DNA of 64,000 bases from JAJPIG01 sp035531675. Its GTDB lineage: Bacteria; Desulfobacterota; Binatia; Binatales; Binataceae. Position numbers and translations under genes: made by a program. Location: contig DATKSL010000033.1 of the NCBI GenBank assembly GCA_035531675.1, positions 62,001 through 126,000 of the forward strand, written 5' to 3'. The stretch's first letter is position 1. Each line of letters opens with the position of its first letter. The notes beneath the pieces are model-generated. The model saw only the letters and a list, made by a program, of their open reading frames with translations. It was not told where the DNA came from and did not search any database. Below are positions 23,733 through 33,248 of the stretch, piece after piece.

Positions 23733-24086
23733 ATGCGACTTTTTCGTCTCTACAGCGGCCAGGATGGGCAATCGCATATCGAGGAGATCGCGCTGCCGTT
23801 CGCGGCGGCGGACGAGCATGCCGAGCGCACGCCGATGCAGCCGGCCACCGGCGTGATGTTCAGCCGGATGGCGCCGGGGAGCTTCATGGATTGGCATAAC
23901 GCGCCGCGCCGCCAATACGTGATTACGCTCTCGGGTGCGGTTGAGATCGGTCTGGGCGACGGCTCCGTGCATCGCATCGAAGCCGGCAACGGCATCCTGG
24001 CTGAAGATTTGACGGGTAAGGGCCATACCACGCGCGCGGTGGGTAACCAGCCGCGAGTCTCGGTCGCGATTCCGATCAAGGATTAG
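23733..24086 (+). CDS. Small cupin-domain protein
   Basis: 117 residues; ATG 23733 is preceded by GAGGTGA. A single cupin barrel is suggested by SRMAPGSFMDWHNAPRRQYV followed by VITLSGAVEIGLGDGSVHRI and EDLTGKGHTTRAV. Metal-type histidines are in DWHNAP and KGHTTR. It probably binds or senses a small carboxylate or aromatic acid, or acts as a minor isomerase or oxygenase; no enzyme activity can be assigned. It is cotranscribed between an amidohydrolase and a Rieske oxygenase. Confidence 0.75.
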   Translation: MRLFRLYSGQDGQSHIEEIALPFAAADEHAERTPMQPATGVMFSRMAPGSFMDWHNAPRRQYVITLSGAVEIGLGDGSVHRIEAGNGILAEDLTGKGHTTRAVGNQPRVSVAIPIKD

Positions 24087-24108
24087 CGCGCGCCGGAGGT
24101 CATCGACC

Positions 24109-25410
24109 ATGGCGGCCGCAGAGATCAGCTACGACGAGCTCATCAAAGAGGATCAGGTTCATAGCCGGCTCTACTACGACCAGGCGATTTTCCAGGAGGA
24201 GATGGACAAGATCTTCTCCCGCAACTGGGTCTATGTAGGACATGAAAGCGAAGTCGCCGAGCGCGGCGAGTTCGTTGGCCGCTGGATCGGGCTGCAGCCG
24301 GTAATCCTGGTGCGCGACCGCGAGCGCCGCCTCCATCTGCTGCTCAACCGCTGCCGCCATCGCTCTAACACCGTCTGTCAGCTCGAGCGCGGCGTCGCCG
24401 CCGGCGGGTTTCGATGCGCCTACCATGGCTGGACGTACGCGGCCAGCGGCGATCTGATCGGGATGCCGTATCCGGGCGGCTATGCGCCGGGCGACTTCCG
24501 CAAGGAGGAGCACGGCCTGCTGGAAGTGGCGATGGAGAGTTACCACGGCTTCCTCTTCGGCCATCTCAATCCCGACGGTCGGAGCCTGCTGGAGCATCTC
24601 GGCGCGGCGCGCGTGCTGCTGGACCAGGTGATCAATCTGGCGCCGGACGGCGAGGTCGAGCTGCGTGCTGGGATACTCAAGCATAAGTATCGCGCCAACT
24701 GGAAAATGACGATGGAGAACGTGGTCGACGCGTATCATCCGCCGATTCTCCATCAGTCGGCCTTCCATCTTGATTCCGGCAAGAGCTTCAATTGGGATTC
24801 GATTTACGGGCCCGAGGGCAACGCGCGCATCCGCGACCTCGGCGACGGTCACGGTCAGATCGACTTCAGCGCGCAGAATCGCAAGAGCGGATTTTTCTTC
24901 CAGGGTCTGCGCGGGGACATTCCGGCGGCGGCGCAGAGCGCCTACGTCGAGGGTCTGGTGCGACGGCTCGGCAGCGAGCGGGCGGCGCAGGCGATCGGCG
25001 ACAGCGATCCGCATTTCTCGATCTTCCCCAACTTCAACTATCTGCCGCCCGGCCAGGTCAGATTGATTCGGCCGGTGAGCGTCGATGAAACGCATATCTA
25101 CTATTTCCCGGCGTTGCTCAAAGGCGCGCCCGACGAGTTGAATCGCGAGCGTATCCGGCGCAACGGCTACATGCATGGGCCGGCCGGGCTGGTCGCGCCC
25201 GACGATATCGACGTTTACGAGCGCAACCAGGAAGCATTCAAGGCGCGCCAGGATGAATGGCTGATCCTGCGGCGCGGGCTGCGCTCGCAACGGCGTGAAG
25301 AAGGCGGCGCTATGGTCGGGCTGGCGTACGAAGAGACCACGCAGCGCGGACTGTGGGGACATTACCGTCGCGTGATGAAGCAGCCGTCGTCCACGGTCGA
25401 AGAGCGTTGA
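24109..25410 (+). CDS. Ring-hydroxylating dioxygenase alpha subunit (benzoate/toluate-type)
   Basis: 433 residues. Rieske ligands C82-R-H84 and C103-AY-H106; mononuclear iron ligands H210 and H215 in VVDAYHPPILHQ. Length and the downstream beta subunit gene, three bases after the stop, define a two-component terminal oxygenase (alpha3beta3). It inserts O2 into an aromatic ring, giving a cis-dihydrodiol, or performs mono-oxygenation or demethylation. No ferredoxin or reductase gene is nearby, so electrons must come from partners encoded elsewhere. An HRSNTVCQ segment replaces the usual HRGA after the first ligand pair, a mild departure. Confidence 0.93.
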   Translation: MAAAEISYDELIKEDQVHSRLYYDQAIFQEEMDKIFSRNWVYVGHESEVAERGEFVGRWIGLQPVILVRDRERRLHLLLNRCRHRSNTVCQLERGVAAGGFRCAYHGWTYAASGDLIGMPYPGGYAPGDFRKEEHGLLEVAMESYHGFLFGHLNPDGRSLLEHLGAARVLLDQVINLAPDGEVELRAGILKHKYRANWKMTMENVVDAYHPPILHQSAFHLDSGKSFNWDSIYGPEGNARIRDLGDGHGQIDFSAQNRKSGFFFQGLRGDIPAAAQSAYVEGLVRRLGSERAAQAIGDSDPHFSIFPNFNYLPPGQVRLIRPVSVDETHIYYFPALLKGAPDELNRERIRRNGYMHGPAGLVAPDDIDVYERNQEAFKARQDEWLILRRGLRSQRREEGGAMVGLAYEETTQRGLWGHYRRVMKQPSSTVEER

Positions 25411-25412
25411 TC

Positions 25413-25883
25413 ATGGACGACTTCCGTGAGGTCGAGCAGTTCATCTATCGCGAAGCGCGGCTGATGGACGAGCATCGCTACGAGGAATGGCTGGCGCTGT
25501 GGACCGAGGACGCGGTTTACTGGGTGCCGTGCGGTCGCGACGACGCCGACCCTGAGCGACAGGTATCGATCGTATACGATCGATGGCCGCAACTCGCCAA
25601 TCGCATCCAGCGGCTCAAAACCGGCAAGGCCTTCGCCGAGGATCCGCCCTCGCGCTTGTGCCGCGTCGTCTCGAACATCGAGATGGAGCAGGCGCGGGGC
25701 GGCGAAATCGTCGCGCATTCGAGCTTCGTGCTGGGCGACCTACGCAAGCATCAGGAGGTGCACTGGTACGGTCGCACGCAGCATCGCTTGCGCCGGATCG
25801 ACGGCGCTCTCAGGATCGCGTACAAGAAAGTGACGCTGCTCAACAACGACGAGCCGCTGCCGAATCTCGCCTTTCTTATCTGA
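25413..25883 (+). CDS. Ring-hydroxylating dioxygenase beta subunit
   Basis: 156 residues from ATG 25413, with AAGAG upstream, two bases after the alpha subunit stop. It shows the NTF2-like beta-subunit plan: VEQFIYREARLMDEHRYEEW, LWTEDAVYWVPC, a middle region with PSRLCRVVSNIEME, and the ending RIAYKKVTLLNNDEPL. Beta subunits stabilise the alpha3beta3 hexamer and can influence substrate range. It is a clear partner of the gene before it. A 112-base gap then separates it from an LLM oxygenase gene. Confidence 0.92.
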   Translation: MDDFREVEQFIYREARLMDEHRYEEWLALWTEDAVYWVPCGRDDADPERQVSIVYDRWPQLANRIQRLKTGKAFAEDPPSRLCRVVSNIEMEQARGGEIVAHSSFVLGDLRKHQEVHWYGRTQHRLRRIDGALRIAYKKVTLLNNDEPLPNLAFLI

Positions 25884-25995
25884 GGCAGCTTTCGCTTTTC
25901 GTCCGCTCCCGCACTTGATAAGTTCCACCATACCCGGGCGTGCGATCATCCGGGACGGTTGAGCGCGGGCGCGCCGCGAGAAGGAGATTTCCCAC

Positions 25996-27114
25996 ATGCA
26001 GGTTGGCACCTCGATCCTTTTCCAGAATCCGTTCAATGAACGGGCGGACGCTGACGTCTATCGCCATGAGCTCAAGCTCGGCGACCTCGCCGAACCGCTC
26101 GGCTTCGAGTCGCTGTGGAGCGTTGAGCATCATTTCGACGACTACACGATGTGCCCCGACGTGCTGCAATTCCTCTCCTATTTCGCCGGCCGCACACGGC
26201 ATCTGAAGCTCGGCTCGATGGTGGTGGTGCTGCCGTGGCACGATCCGATTCGGGTTGCCGAGCAGGTCTCGGTGCTCGATCACTACTCCAACGGACGCGT
26301 GATTCTGGGGCTGGGGCGAGGCCTGGCGCGGCTCGAGTTCGAAGGCTTCCGCATCCCGCTCGACGAGTCGCGCGAGCGCTTCGTCGAGTCCGCGACCATG
26401 ATACTCGAAGGGCTCGAGCGCGGATTTATCGAGTTCGACGGCCGCCACATCAAGCAGCCGCGCCGCGACATCCGGCCCAAGCCGCTCAAATCGTTCAAGG
26501 GCCGCACCTATGCGGCCGCGGTATCGCCCGAGTCCTCGCGCATCATGGCCCAGCTTGGCATCGGGATTCTGATCATCCCGCAGAAGCCGTGGGAGGCCGT
26601 CGCCAAAGAACTGGCGGACTATCGCGCGATCTATCAGCAGGTCAACGGCGGCGAGCCGCTCCCGACGATTACCGCCGGATGGGTGTTCTGCGATCGCAAC
26701 GCCGACCGCGCGCACGAGATGGCGCTGCGCTACATCGGCGGCTACTGGCACACCGCGCTGCGTCATTATGAAATGACCGCCGATCACTTCGGACAGGCCA
26801 AGGGCTACGAGTTCTACCGGGAGATTTCGCAGCAGCTGGCCAAGTCGGGCGCGGACGCGGCGGCGGAGTACTTTCTGGGTCTTCAGGTCTGGGGCACGCC
26901 GGAGCAGTGCCTGGAGAAGATCGACCGCATCCGCCGGCGCGTCAACTCCGATCACTTCACTGGCGTCTTCAGCTACGCCGGGATGCCGTACGACGAAGCC
27001 GACCGCAACATGCGCTTGTTTGCGGCCGAGGTAATGCCCGAGCTCAAGAAGCTGGCGCCGCTGACGGGCGCAGAGCGGCCGGGCGTGACGCCGTACGGCG
27101 GAGCGCCCGCGTAA
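25996..27114 (+). CDS. LLM class flavin-dependent monooxygenase
   Basis: 372 residues with the strong ribosome site GAGAAGGAGA. Family signatures: SLWSVEHHFDDYTMCPDVLQ (residues about 36-55), LGSMVVVLPWHDPIRVAEQV, LDHYSNGRVILGLGRGLARLE, and the C-terminal FLGLQVWGTPEQCLEKID. The reduced flavin (FMNH2) or F420 would be supplied by an unlinked reductase. It is placed between two Rieske oxygenases, so it may oxidise an intermediate of the same route. Substrate unknown. Confidence 0.9.
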   Translation: MQVGTSILFQNPFNERADADVYRHELKLGDLAEPLGFESLWSVEHHFDDYTMCPDVLQFLSYFAGRTRHLKLGSMVVVLPWHDPIRVAEQVSVLDHYSNGRVILGLGRGLARLEFEGFRIPLDESRERFVESATMILEGLERGFIEFDGRHIKQPRRDIRPKPLKSFKGRTYAAAVSPESSRIMAQLGIGILIIPQKPWEAVAKELADYRAIYQQVNGGEPLPTITAGWVFCDRNADRAHEMALRYIGGYWHTALRHYEMTADHFGQAKGYEFYREISQQLAKSGADAAAEYFLGLQVWGTPEQCLEKIDRIRRRVNSDHFTGVFSYAGMPYDEADRNMRLFAAEVMPELKKLAPLTGAERPGVTPYGGAPA

Positions 27115-27136
27115 ACCAGGCCGCGCGAGGAGCAGC

Positions 27137-28462
27137 ATGGAACGCTCCCGGCTGGCGGGCCTGGTGGTCGAGAATTCGCGTGAGTGCAGCTTTCGCGTCC
27201 ATCGCGATGCGTACGTGTCGCGCGAACTGCTGGAACTCGAATGGCAGCGGATCTTCGATCGCTCGTGGCTTTATGTGGGGCACGAGTCCGAAGTTCCGGC
27301 GCGCGGCGATTTCCGCACCCGCGACGTCGGCGGGCGGCCGCTCATCCTGTGCCGCGACAGCGCCGGCGAGCTGCGCGTTCTGATCAATAGCTGCACCCAT
27401 CGCGGCGCCCAGGTATGCCGCGAGCGGCAGGGCAACGCGCGCAGCTTTCAATGCTTCTACCATGCATGGACCTACAACAATGCCGGCGAGCTGGTCGGCG
27501 TGCCCGACGCCGCGGGTTACGCGCCGGATTTCCGCAAGCAGGAGTTCGGTCTCAAGCCGCCGCCGCGAGTAGTCAATTACCGTGGCATGGTGTTCGTCAG
27601 CTTTAACCCGGCGATCGAGGAATTCACTGACTATCTCGCCGGGGCCCGCGATTACCTGGATATTATACTCGATCTCTCGGAGACCGGCATCGAAGTGGTC
27701 GGCGGTGAGCATCAATACTCAATCCGCGCCAACTGGAAGATGCAGATCGAGAACACCGTCGATGATTACCATGTCGCGCCGCTGCACAGCACCTATCTCA
27801 AATACCTCGAACAGATAAACGGGGTCGCGGGACCGGGGCTAATCGGACGCGCCTTCGACCTCGGCAACGGTCATTCGGTGATGGAGCGGCCGTTGCCGGG
27901 CAGCCGGCCGATCGCGCGCTGGGAGCCGCGGCTCGGCGAGCAGGTCAGACGCGAGCTCGAGGCCGTGCATCGGCGGCTGGTCGAGCGATTCGGTGAACAG
28001 CGCGCGGACCAGATGGCGATGCTCGATCGCAACCTCGTCATCTATCCGAACCTCATGATTCTCGATATCTGGGGCACCGCGCTGCGCATCTGCTGGCCGC
28101 TCGCGCCTGACGAGATGCAGGTCACGGTATGGACTTTTGGGCCGCGCGGCGAGGATGCGAGCTGGCGTCGATATCGGCACGACAACCTGGTCAGCTTTCT
28201 CGGCCCGGGCGGGTTGGGCACGGTCGACGATATCGAGGCGATGGAGTCGTGTCAGCGCGGGTTCCGCGCGGCAAACGAAGTGTCATGGTGTCAGTTCTCG
28301 CGCGGCATGAACCGTCCCGCGCTGGTTACCGACGAGGAGACTTTGCGGGCCTTTTGGCGGCGATGGCACCGGCAGATCACGGGCAGCGACCGGCGGCGGG
28401 TTCGACGGACGCGGCCGTCGGCGCGCGCCACGGTCGCCGTCGATTCCGAAATCCGGCACTGA
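27137..28462 (+). CDS. Rieske ring-hydroxylating oxygenase alpha subunit, second in the block
   Basis: 441 residues with GAGGAG upstream. Rieske ligands C86-T-H88 and C106-FY-H109; mononuclear site ENTVDDYHVAPLHSTY gives H212 and H217. It shares with the 24109 gene the sequence WLYVGHESEVPARG near the N-terminus, so the two are paralogues, but no beta subunit follows this one. The C-terminal 40 residues are arginine-rich and may be disordered. It could share the beta subunit at 25413 or form a homotrimer. A likely role is a second hydroxylation or O-demethylation in the same pathway. Confidence 0.9.
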   Translation: MERSRLAGLVVENSRECSFRVHRDAYVSRELLELEWQRIFDRSWLYVGHESEVPARGDFRTRDVGGRPLILCRDSAGELRVLINSCTHRGAQVCRERQGNARSFQCFYHAWTYNNAGELVGVPDAAGYAPDFRKQEFGLKPPPRVVNYRGMVFVSFNPAIEEFTDYLAGARDYLDIILDLSETGIEVVGGEHQYSIRANWKMQIENTVDDYHVAPLHSTYLKYLEQINGVAGPGLIGRAFDLGNGHSVMERPLPGSRPIARWEPRLGEQVRRELEAVHRRLVERFGEQRADQMAMLDRNLVIYPNLMILDIWGTALRICWPLAPDEMQVTVWTFGPRGEDASWRRYRHDNLVSFLGPGGLGTVDDIEAMESCQRGFRAANEVSWCQFSRGMNRPALVTDEETLRAFWRRWHRQITGSDRRRVRRTRPSARATVAVDSEIRH

Positions 28463-28579
28463 GCAGATTCCGATGGTCATGCTGGTGCGCGCGACGATTG
28501 GGGTCGCTCGCACGCTCCTGCCACGATATGCATCGCGATGCGCGTGGCGGATTTCACGATCCGTAACGGGGTGATGTGA

Positions 28580-28915
28580 ATGCGAGTGCGTATCACCGAA
28601 TATCTGGACGCCGACCTCGACACTGAAACCTGGGTTTGTAATCGATGCCAGGCCGGCCTCGGCGCGCTTAGCCGTTCCTACAAGGAAGGGTGCCTGGTGC
28701 GGGAACGGGATCCCAGGGAAATACATATGCCGGTCGGAACGGATCGCGAATTCAACTTCAGCTTCGATCCGGACTGGATTCGCATCGTTGAATTTTACTG
28801 TCCGGGATGCGGTACGATGGTTGAGAATGAGTATCTGCCGCCCGGCCATCCGCTGACCTGGGATATCGAACTAGACATCGAGGATCTGAAGCGCAAGCGG
28901 GAGTCCGGCCGATGA
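28580..28915 (+). CDS. Acetone/acetophenone carboxylase gamma-like zinc subunit
   Basis: 111 residues (about 13 kDa). Two CxxC pairs, C20-NR-C23 and C77-PG-C80, predict a zinc knuckle as in the small gamma subunit of acetone carboxylase (AcxC) and acetophenone carboxylase. The phrase SRSYKEGCLVRERDPREIHM and the ending YLPPGHPLTWDIELD support the family. It overlaps the next gene by four bases (ATGA). The gamma subunit is structural or helps the transfer site between the large subunits. Its presence argues that the next genes form a carboxylase rather than a plain hydantoinase or oxoprolinase. Confidence 0.82.
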   Translation: MRVRITEYLDADLDTETWVCNRCQAGLGALSRSYKEGCLVRERDPREIHMPVGTDREFNFSFDPDWIRIVEFYCPGCGTMVENEYLPPGHPLTWDIELDIEDLKRKRESGR

Positions 28916-31086
28916 GAATCGCGCTCGGGATCGACGTCGGCGGCACCTTTACCGACGTGGTGTTGTTGCGCGACAACCAGATTGTTACCGCCAAGGCGGA
29001 GACTACGCATTATGATCTGAAGCTCGGGGTGTTCAACGCGATCCGTCTGGCCGCTGAGCAGATCGATACGGAACTGGAAGCGCTGCTTGCCGAGACCGCG
29101 GCCGTCGTTTACTCGACCACGGTTGGCACCAATGCGTTGATCGAGCGGCGCGGGACGCGGCTCGGCCTCATTACCACCCACGGCTTCGAAGATGCCATCA
29201 TGGTGGGGCGTTCGGCGAATTGGGCCGACGGGCTGCCGCCGCAGGCAAAGTACGATCGCGGCCGTGGGCGCCGGCCAACCCCGATTATCCCGCGCGAAAA
29301 CATCGTCGGCGCGCTCGAGCGAATCGACAATCTCGGCCAGGTGCTGATGCCGCTCAACGAAGCCCATCTGCGCGAGAAGGTGCAGCAGCTGGTCGACCTC
29401 GGGGTGCGCGGCATCGTGGTGGTAACGCTCAATTCATTCGTCAACCCCGCGCACGAGCGGCGCATCGCCGAGATTATTCGCACCGACTATCCCGAATGCT
29501 ACCTCGGCCATCTGCCGGTTTATCTGTCGTGCGATATCTCGCCGCAGATGGATGAGTATCGGCGGGCGATGACCGTGATCCTTGACGCCTACCTGCGTGA
29601 GGTCAGCGAAGAACACCTGCTGCGGATGGTCGAGGAACTGCGCGTCAGCGGCTATCGTCGACCGGTGTTCATCAGCAAGAACACGGGCGGCATCTCCTCG
29701 TTGTCGCGCACTCAGGCGCTGCATCTGTACGGCAGCGGTCCGGCGGCGGCGGTGATGGGCGCGGCTTATCTGCGCGGTCTTACCGGATGCGAGAGCGCGG
29801 TGGTCGCCGACATGGGCGGCACCAGCTTCGACGTCGGGCTGGTCGGCGCCGGGCAGGAGACACGCTACGACCAGAATCCGATAATCGATCGCTTCCGCGT
29901 ACAAGTCCCGATCGTGCCGCACTGGTCGATTGGCGCAGGCGGCGGTTCCATCGCGCGGTTGGAGAATGGCGTGCTCAAGGTTGGCCCGCAGAGCGCCGGG
30001 TCGAATCCTGGGCCGGCCTGCTACGCGATGGGCGGCGAACATCCGACCGTGACCGACGCCGACGTGGTGCTCGGCTTCATCGACCCTGATTACTTCCTGG
30101 GCGGCGCGTTTCATCTGGACGCCGACCGCGCGCGCGAAGCGATCGAGAGCAAGGTCGCGGTGCCGCTGGGAATCACCGTCGAGCAGGCGGCGTGGGACAT
30201 CAAGCAATTGATCGACGGCGTGATGGGGCAGGAGATCTATCGGCTCGCCGTCTACCGGTCGGGGCAGGATCCGCGCTCGCTCGCGATGTTTGCCTTCGGT
30301 GGCGCGGGTCCGGTGCACGCGACCGGGCTTGCCGAGTTCGCCGGCATCCGCCGTATACTCACTTTTCCGTTCAGTAGTGTATTTGGCGCATTCAGCACGC
30401 TGACGTTGGATATATTCCAGAGTTACGAAAAGACTTTGGTCATGACCTTGTACTCCCAGGAAGAGGCGGGAGATCTGGTCGATCGGATAGAGCGAATCAA
30501 TCATGAACTGAGTAGTCTGACGGAGTTGGCGCGGCGAGATATGAGCGAGGAGGGTTTCGACATGGAGCTGGTTCAGCTGAAGGCTGAAGCTTTGCTCTGT
30601 TACCGCAATCAACGTCAAACCATCCAAGTGCCGATGCCGGCGTTGACGCTGACCGGCCGCGATGACGTGCAAGCACTCTGCGAGGCGTTCAACACCGCCT
30701 ACGCGGCGCGCTATGGGCAGGGTGCGGTCTTCAAGGAGGTCGGAATCGAGTTGCTCGGGCTGCGTCTGATCGCATCCGTTCCGACCGACAAGCCGGTCGT
30801 ATCCATTCGCCTCCCCCGCGATTCGGGCAAATCGTGGAACAAGGGCAGTCGGCGCGTCTTCTGGGGGCCGGCCGCGGGCATCATCGACACACCGGTTTAT
30901 GATCGTGAAGCGCTCTCCGAAGGCGACTCGCTCGCGGGGCCAACGTTGTGCGAGGGCAAGGATACAGTCCTGGTGGTCCCGTCCGGATGGGCGCTGCGGA
31001 TTGCGGCCGGCAATCTCGCCTGGGTCGAGAAACTCGACGATCATGCGAGCGGCGCGGAGGTGCGCGCAGGGGTTGGAGGTCAGTAA
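28912..31086 (+). CDS. HyuA-type ATP-dependent subunit (hydantoinase A/acetone-acetophenone carboxylase)
   Basis: 724 residues (about 79 kDa). ASKHA-type ATP-binding motifs are intact: GIDVGGTFTDVVLL at the N-terminus, VYSTTVGTNALIERRG, VVADMGGTSFDVGLV in the middle, and the later FAFGGAGPVHA. The glycine- and cysteine-containing segment SNPGPACYAMGGEHPTVTDA is the family hallmark. It phosphorylates the substrate (enol or amide oxygen) with ATP. Overlaps on both sides (ATGA, TAATG) couple it tightly to the gamma and HyuB genes. Confidence 0.9.
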   Translation: MRIALGIDVGGTFTDVVLLRDNQIVTAKAETTHYDLKLGVFNAIRLAAEQIDTELEALLAETAAVVYSTTVGTNALIERRGTRLGLITTHGFEDAIMVGRSANWADGLPPQAKYDRGRGRRPTPIIPRENIVGALERIDNLGQVLMPLNEAHLREKVQQLVDLGVRGIVVVTLNSFVNPAHERRIAEIIRTDYPECYLGHLPVYLSCDISPQMDEYRRAMTVILDAYLREVSEEHLLRMVEELRVSGYRRPVFISKNTGGISSLSRTQALHLYGSGPAAAVMGAAYLRGLTGCESAVVADMGGTSFDVGLVGAGQETRYDQNPIIDRFRVQVPIVPHWSIGAGGGSIARLENGVLKVGPQSAGSNPGPACYAMGGEHPTVTDADVVLGFIDPDYFLGGAFHLDADRAREAIESKVAVPLGITVEQAAWDIKQLIDGVMGQEIYRLAVYRSGQDPRSLAMFAFGGAGPVHATGLAEFAGIRRILTFPFSSVFGAFSTLTLDIFQSYEKTLVMTLYSQEEAGDLVDRIERINHELSSLTELARRDMSEEGFDMELVQLKAEALLCYRNQRQTIQVPMPALTLTGRDDVQALCEAFNTAYAARYGQGAVFKEVGIELLGLRLIASVPTDKPVVSIRLPRDSGKSWNKGSRRVFWGPAAGIIDTPVYDREALSEGDSLAGPTLCEGKDTVLVVPSGWALRIAAGNLAWVEKLDDHASGAEVRAGVGGQ

Positions 31087-33233
31087 TGGGAAAACTGTTC
31101 GAGCGGCAGGGCGTCTGCTTCGAGGGCTTCACCTACGAGCGCGACGTATATGGGCGCGGTCCCGGATATGACCCGGCGATTATCGCCGAAGGGCTGGCGC
31201 CGGTGGCCGAAATCGAACGGCGTGGGATGGAGTTGCTGAGCGATGTCGACCTCGAAATCCTGAGCCACAAACTCAGCTGCATCGTCGAGGAGGCGCACGA
31301 CGTCTACCAGGAACTGTCAATCTCGGAGGCGATCCTTACCGGCGACATGAACACCGGCATTCTGACCGCGGCTGGCGACCCGGCGGTGGTGGCGACCGGA
31401 ATATACTTTCATTCGATGCTCAATTGCGCGCAGGCGAAGTATATTTTGCGTTACTACAGGAACGACCCGACGGTCGGGCTGAAAGACGGCGATATCTACT
31501 TTTTCAACGATGAGTTCGCTGGCGTCACGCACGTTTATGACATGTTCACCACCATGCCGATATTCTATCGCGGCGAGTTGGTGGCATGGGCGACCTGCGG
31601 CGGTCATCAAGGCGACACCGGCGGGATGGCGCCCGGCGGCCACGCGGCACTGGCAACCTCGCGCTTCGAGGAAGGTTTGCGGGTGCCGCAGCTTCGGATC
31701 GGGGAGAATTTTCAGATCCGCACCGACATCCTGGAGTACCTGTGCCAGGCGGTGAGGAATCCGCTGGTCTTCGCCTCCGATCTCAAGGCCCGCGTTGCCA
31801 CCTGCCTGCGGATTCGCGATCGGCTGGTCGCCGAAATCGATCGCCGCGGCGTGGAGCCGGTGGTCGGCGGGATGCGAAAGCTGTTGCTGGATGCGGGCCG
31901 GCTCGCGCGCGAACGCCTGCGCGAGCTGCCGGACGGAATTTTCCGCGCCATCATCTTCACGGATAATCTTGGCCGCGAGCTTGGGCTCTCGCGCATCCCG
32001 ACCACGGTCTTCAAGGAAGGCGATCAGATGACGCTGCTGGTCAACGGCGTTTCGCCGGAAGCGCCGTGCGGAGCGATGAACGCGACCTGGCATCTGGTGC
32101 GCGCGGCGCTGGGCGTCTACCTGTTCAGCTACTTCTTTCGTGGGTTGCCGCCCAACGCCGGCTTGCTGGAACCGGTGCGGGTGCTGGTCGAAGGCCCGTC
32201 GATTCTGAACGCGAGCGGCGACGTCGCGCGCGGCTTCGGCACGCAGACCGCCGCCTGCGTGGTGCAGAATCTTCATGTTATCGGATCGAAAATCGCCTAC
32301 GCCGGCGGCTATTACGAATCGGTGACCACGCCGTTTTCGCGCAACCCGCAGCTTTACCTGTTCGCCGGCGAGAACCGCCGCGGCTACCAGCAGGCCAATA
32401 TCTCGGCGCTCAGTAACGCGGCGGGGCAGGGCGCGCAATTCGATCGCGACGGCGAATCGGCATTCGGCTTCTATTGGGGCGCGTGCGTCGATTCAGGAGA
32501 GGCCGAGGCGCTCGACTCGCGCTATACCAACTTCAGGCTGGCCCGCAAGGTCGAGTGCAACGCACACGGCTTCGGCAGGTATCGCGGCGGCGCGCCGCTG
32601 GCCGAAATCTCGATGGGCTATGGACCCAAGGGTTGCCTGATGACCGGCGCCGGCGCCTGCGACAAGGTCAGCCAGAATCCGGGGCTGTTCGGCGGCTACT
32701 CGGGACCCACCAATCCGCAGGTTGTGATCCGTAATACCAATATCCGCGAGCTGATGGAGCGGGCGGACCGGCGGCTCGACTTCGAGACCGCGTACGACCT
32801 GCTGGTCAATCGCTCGATCGACGGCGACTATCAATTCAGGTCGTCATCGACAGCGACCGAGAAGTTCAAGGACGGCGATATCTTCGTTGAGAATGTCAGC
32901 GGTGCGGGCGGCTACGGCGATGTGCTCGAACGCGAGCCGCAAGCCGTGCTGGAAGATGTGCGCAGCAGGCTCATCACGCGCGAGGTCGCGGACAAAGTCT
33001 ATGGAGTAGTCATCGGTCAGGATAACGACCGGATCGATGCGCAGGCGACCGACCAGCGGCGCCGCGCGATTCGCCGCGAGCGGCTCACCCTGGGCAAGCC
33101 GTTCAAAGAATTCATCGCGATGTGGAGCCGCAAGCGTCCGCCCGATGCGATACTGAAGCATTACGGCCGCTGGCCCGATCCGCGGGTCGAATCGTACCGC
33201 GAGCCGTTCTGGGGAATTTACAAACCGGCTTAG
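31086..33233 (+). CDS. HyuB-type subunit (hydantoinase B/acetone-acetophenone carboxylase)
   Basis: 715 residues from ATG 31086, which shares one base with the previous stop. HyuB signatures: LEILSHKLSCIVEEAHDVY, SEAILTGDMNTGIL, IYFFNDEFAGVTHVYDMFTT, the metal-like region GGHQGDTGGMAPGGHA, and the C-terminal FVENVSGAGGYGDVLERE. In carboxylases of this class this subunit binds metal and carries out carboxyl transfer on the phosphorylated intermediate. The length is longer than typical 5-oxoprolinase B halves and closer to carboxylase subunits. Confidence 0.9.
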   Translation: MGKLFERQGVCFEGFTYERDVYGRGPGYDPAIIAEGLAPVAEIERRGMELLSDVDLEILSHKLSCIVEEAHDVYQELSISEAILTGDMNTGILTAAGDPAVVATGIYFHSMLNCAQAKYILRYYRNDPTVGLKDGDIYFFNDEFAGVTHVYDMFTTMPIFYRGELVAWATCGGHQGDTGGMAPGGHAALATSRFEEGLRVPQLRIGENFQIRTDILEYLCQAVRNPLVFASDLKARVATCLRIRDRLVAEIDRRGVEPVVGGMRKLLLDAGRLARERLRELPDGIFRAIIFTDNLGRELGLSRIPTTVFKEGDQMTLLVNGVSPEAPCGAMNATWHLVRAALGVYLFSYFFRGLPPNAGLLEPVRVLVEGPSILNASGDVARGFGTQTAACVVQNLHVIGSKIAYAGGYYESVTTPFSRNPQLYLFAGENRRGYQQANISALSNAAGQGAQFDRDGESAFGFYWGACVDSGEAEALDSRYTNFRLARKVECNAHGFGRYRGGAPLAEISMGYGPKGCLMTGAGACDKVSQNPGLFGGYSGPTNPQVVIRNTNIRELMERADRRLDFETAYDLLVNRSIDGDYQFRSSSTATEKFKDGDIFVENVSGAGGYGDVLEREPQAVLEDVRSRLITREVADKVYGVVIGQDNDRIDAQATDQRRRAIRRERLTLGKPFKEFIAMWSRKRPPDAILKHYGRWPDPRVESYREPFWGIYKPA

Positions 33234-33248
33234 GCAGGGTGTCGCCCG

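Noticed and set aside
29434..31044. 536-codon minus-strand frame opposite the HyuA gene
   Set aside because: Antisense shadow; no start with a ribosome site and no recognisable domain.
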